Shown here one piece after another: positions 63,226-64,000 of a stretch of 64,000 nucleotides of DNA. A program made the position numbers and the translations under genes. A model generated the notes under the pieces. That model had not been told where the DNA came from, searched no databases, and worked only from the letters and a program-made list of their open reading frames with translations. The first letter of the stretch is position 1. Every line of letters starts with the position of its first letter. Where the stretch lies: NCBI RefSeq assembly GCF_004912195.1, contig NZ_STGW01000006.1, positions 75,411 to 139,410 on the forward strand. The letters run 5' to 3'. The stretch comes from Nocardioides caeni. Its GTDB lineage: Bacteria; Actinomycetota; Actinomycetes; Propionibacteriales; Nocardioidaceae.

Positions 63226-63984
63226 TCATCGCAATCCCTCCGGCATCAGCTTGGCGAGGTTGCGCACGCCGCGCAGCTGGAGCTGCTTGATCGCGCCGTC
63301 GCTGCGCCCGAGGGCGGCCGCGGTCTCCGCGATGCTCATGCCCTGCAGGAATCGCATGATGAGGCAGTCGCGCTGCTCGTTGGGCAACTGGGTCAGCGCC
63401 TCGAGCAGGATCTCGTTGGTCAGGCTGGCGAGGACGGCGTTCTCCGGTCCCTCGGTCGCGTCGTCGTGCTGACCCATGTCCTCGGTGGTCATCTCGAGGC
63501 GCGTGCGACCGGCCTTGAAGTGGTCCGTCGCCAGGTTGCGGGCGATCGTCATCAGCCAGGCGCCGAAGTCCTTGCCCTGCCAGCGGAAGGACGACATGTT
63601 GCGCAGCGCACGGAAGAAGGTCTCCGAGCACAGGTCCTCGGCGACCACGACCGAGCGGGTCCGGTAGTAGAGGAAGCGGTAGACCGACGGCTGGTAGTGG
63701 TCATAGAGCAGACCGAAGGCCTCGGCGTCGCCGCCACGGGCGAGCTCGACCAGCCCGATCAGCCGCTCGCGCGCCTCGGCCGAGTCCTCCGAGGAGGTGG
63801 CCAGCGTCGCGTCGCCGTAGTCGCTCGGGGATCCCGCGGCACGGTCGAACCCGTCCTCGGCGGGTAACTCGGCGCGCGCCTCGCTCAGCAGCCAGTGGCT
63901 GCCCGGGCGGGCGGGCGCTGCGGACGTGGCCGCACCGGAGAGCGCGAGTGCCGGGGTGAGGTCCGGGGCCAGGGCGGCGAGCAC
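63226..63984 (-). CDS. bldN: ECF RNA polymerase sigma factor, BldN-like
   Basis: A 252-residue sigma factor if it starts at the GTG at 63984; it may begin beyond the window edge. The first 75 residues are a poorly conserved extension, as in Streptomyces BldN, where it is a cleaved pro-sequence. Region 2 (LYDHYQPSVYRFLYYRT, SSFRWQGKDFGAWLMTIARN) and region 4 (LPNEQRDCLIMRFLQG, MSIAETAAALGRSDGAIKQL) are well preserved and read like BldN. The cognate anti-sigma gene follows 133 bases downstream. Confidence 0.88.
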   Translation of the reverse strand: MLAALAPDLTPALALSGAATSAAPARPGSHWLLSEARAELPAEDGFDRAAGSPSDYGDATLATSSEDSAEARERLIGLVELARGGDAEAFGLLYDHYQPSVYRFLYYRTRSVVVAEDLCSETFFRALRNMSSFRWQGKDFGAWLMTIARNLATDHFKAGRTRLEMTTEDMGQHDDATEGPENAVLASLTNEILLEALTQLPNEQRDCLIMRFLQGMSIAETAAALGRSDGAIKQLQLRGVRNLAKLMPEGLR

Positions 63985-64000
63985 GGCAGCGCGCAGCGCG

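Overview
The window is very GC-rich (over 70% by eye), densely coded chromosome from a high-GC actinobacterium. Gene order follows two blocks known from Mycobacterium tuberculosis and Streptomyces. Lsr2, BldC, a BldN-type sigma factor and DisA are all present. The overall style, including leaderless genes and GC-rich hairpin repeats between genes, suggests Nocardioides or a close relative; the genus is an inference. No rRNA, tRNA, CRISPR array, transposase or phage gene was found.

Layout. 0.3-3.6 kb: acyl-CoA oxidase-like enzyme, methyltransferase and TetR regulator, overlapping as one operon. 3.7-12.3 kb: the conserved ppa-dacB-metalloprotease-tilS-hpt-ftsH-folE block. 12.4-20.4 kb: five cell-surface glycan genes (wecC- and wecB-like, a membrane-anchored methyltransferase, a giant glycosyltransferase, a DUF6270 protein) lying between folE and folP, which are normally neighbours. 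20.4-22.8 kb: folP-folB-folK-DUF3180. 23.6-25.7 kb: a membrane acyltransferase with SGNH domain. 25.9-31.9 kb: a cofactor operon DUF2520-panC-panD-nadB-nadC-coaX. 31.9-41.4 kb: a second glycan island (two sulfotransferases, a GT2-TagF fusion, an SGNH acyltransferase, a GT2, a second DUF6270 protein) where related genomes carry lysS. 41.6-49.3 kb: lsr2, clpC, mutY, a membrane protein, disA, radA. 49.4-52.8 kb: LacI regulator, methyltransferase, VOC protein and a cysteine-rich protein. 52.9-61.9 kb: a block matching Rv0496-Rv0502 (Ppx/GppA, sugar isomerase, proC, bldC, a 33-residue ribosome-type peptide, epimerase, acyltransferase) with terC, proline dehydrogenase and a HAD phosphatase added. 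62-64 kb: a BldN-like ECF sigma factor and its probable membrane anti-sigma partner.

How it works together. The fol genes make tetrahydrofolate; panC/panD/coaX serve coenzyme A and nadB/nadC serve NAD. The two islands would build and decorate a secreted, probably teichoic-acid-like or sulfated polymer. Regulation readable from the sequence: a yybP-ykoY (manganese) riboswitch before terC whose switch hairpin covers the ribosome binding site; a ClgR-type operator and a SigR/SigH-type promoter before clpC; a BldN-type promoter before the anti-sigma gene; and a class of leaderless genes with a TANNNT -10 box six to eight bases before the start codon.

The least explained content is between genes: three arrays with an exact 22-bp period, two copies of a 124-bp element whose main stem keeps its pairing with unrelated sequence, a cassette of hairpins inside panC-panD, two perfect hairpins read through as the tail of NadC, and two long inverted-repeat elements at 46.6 and 51.9 kb.
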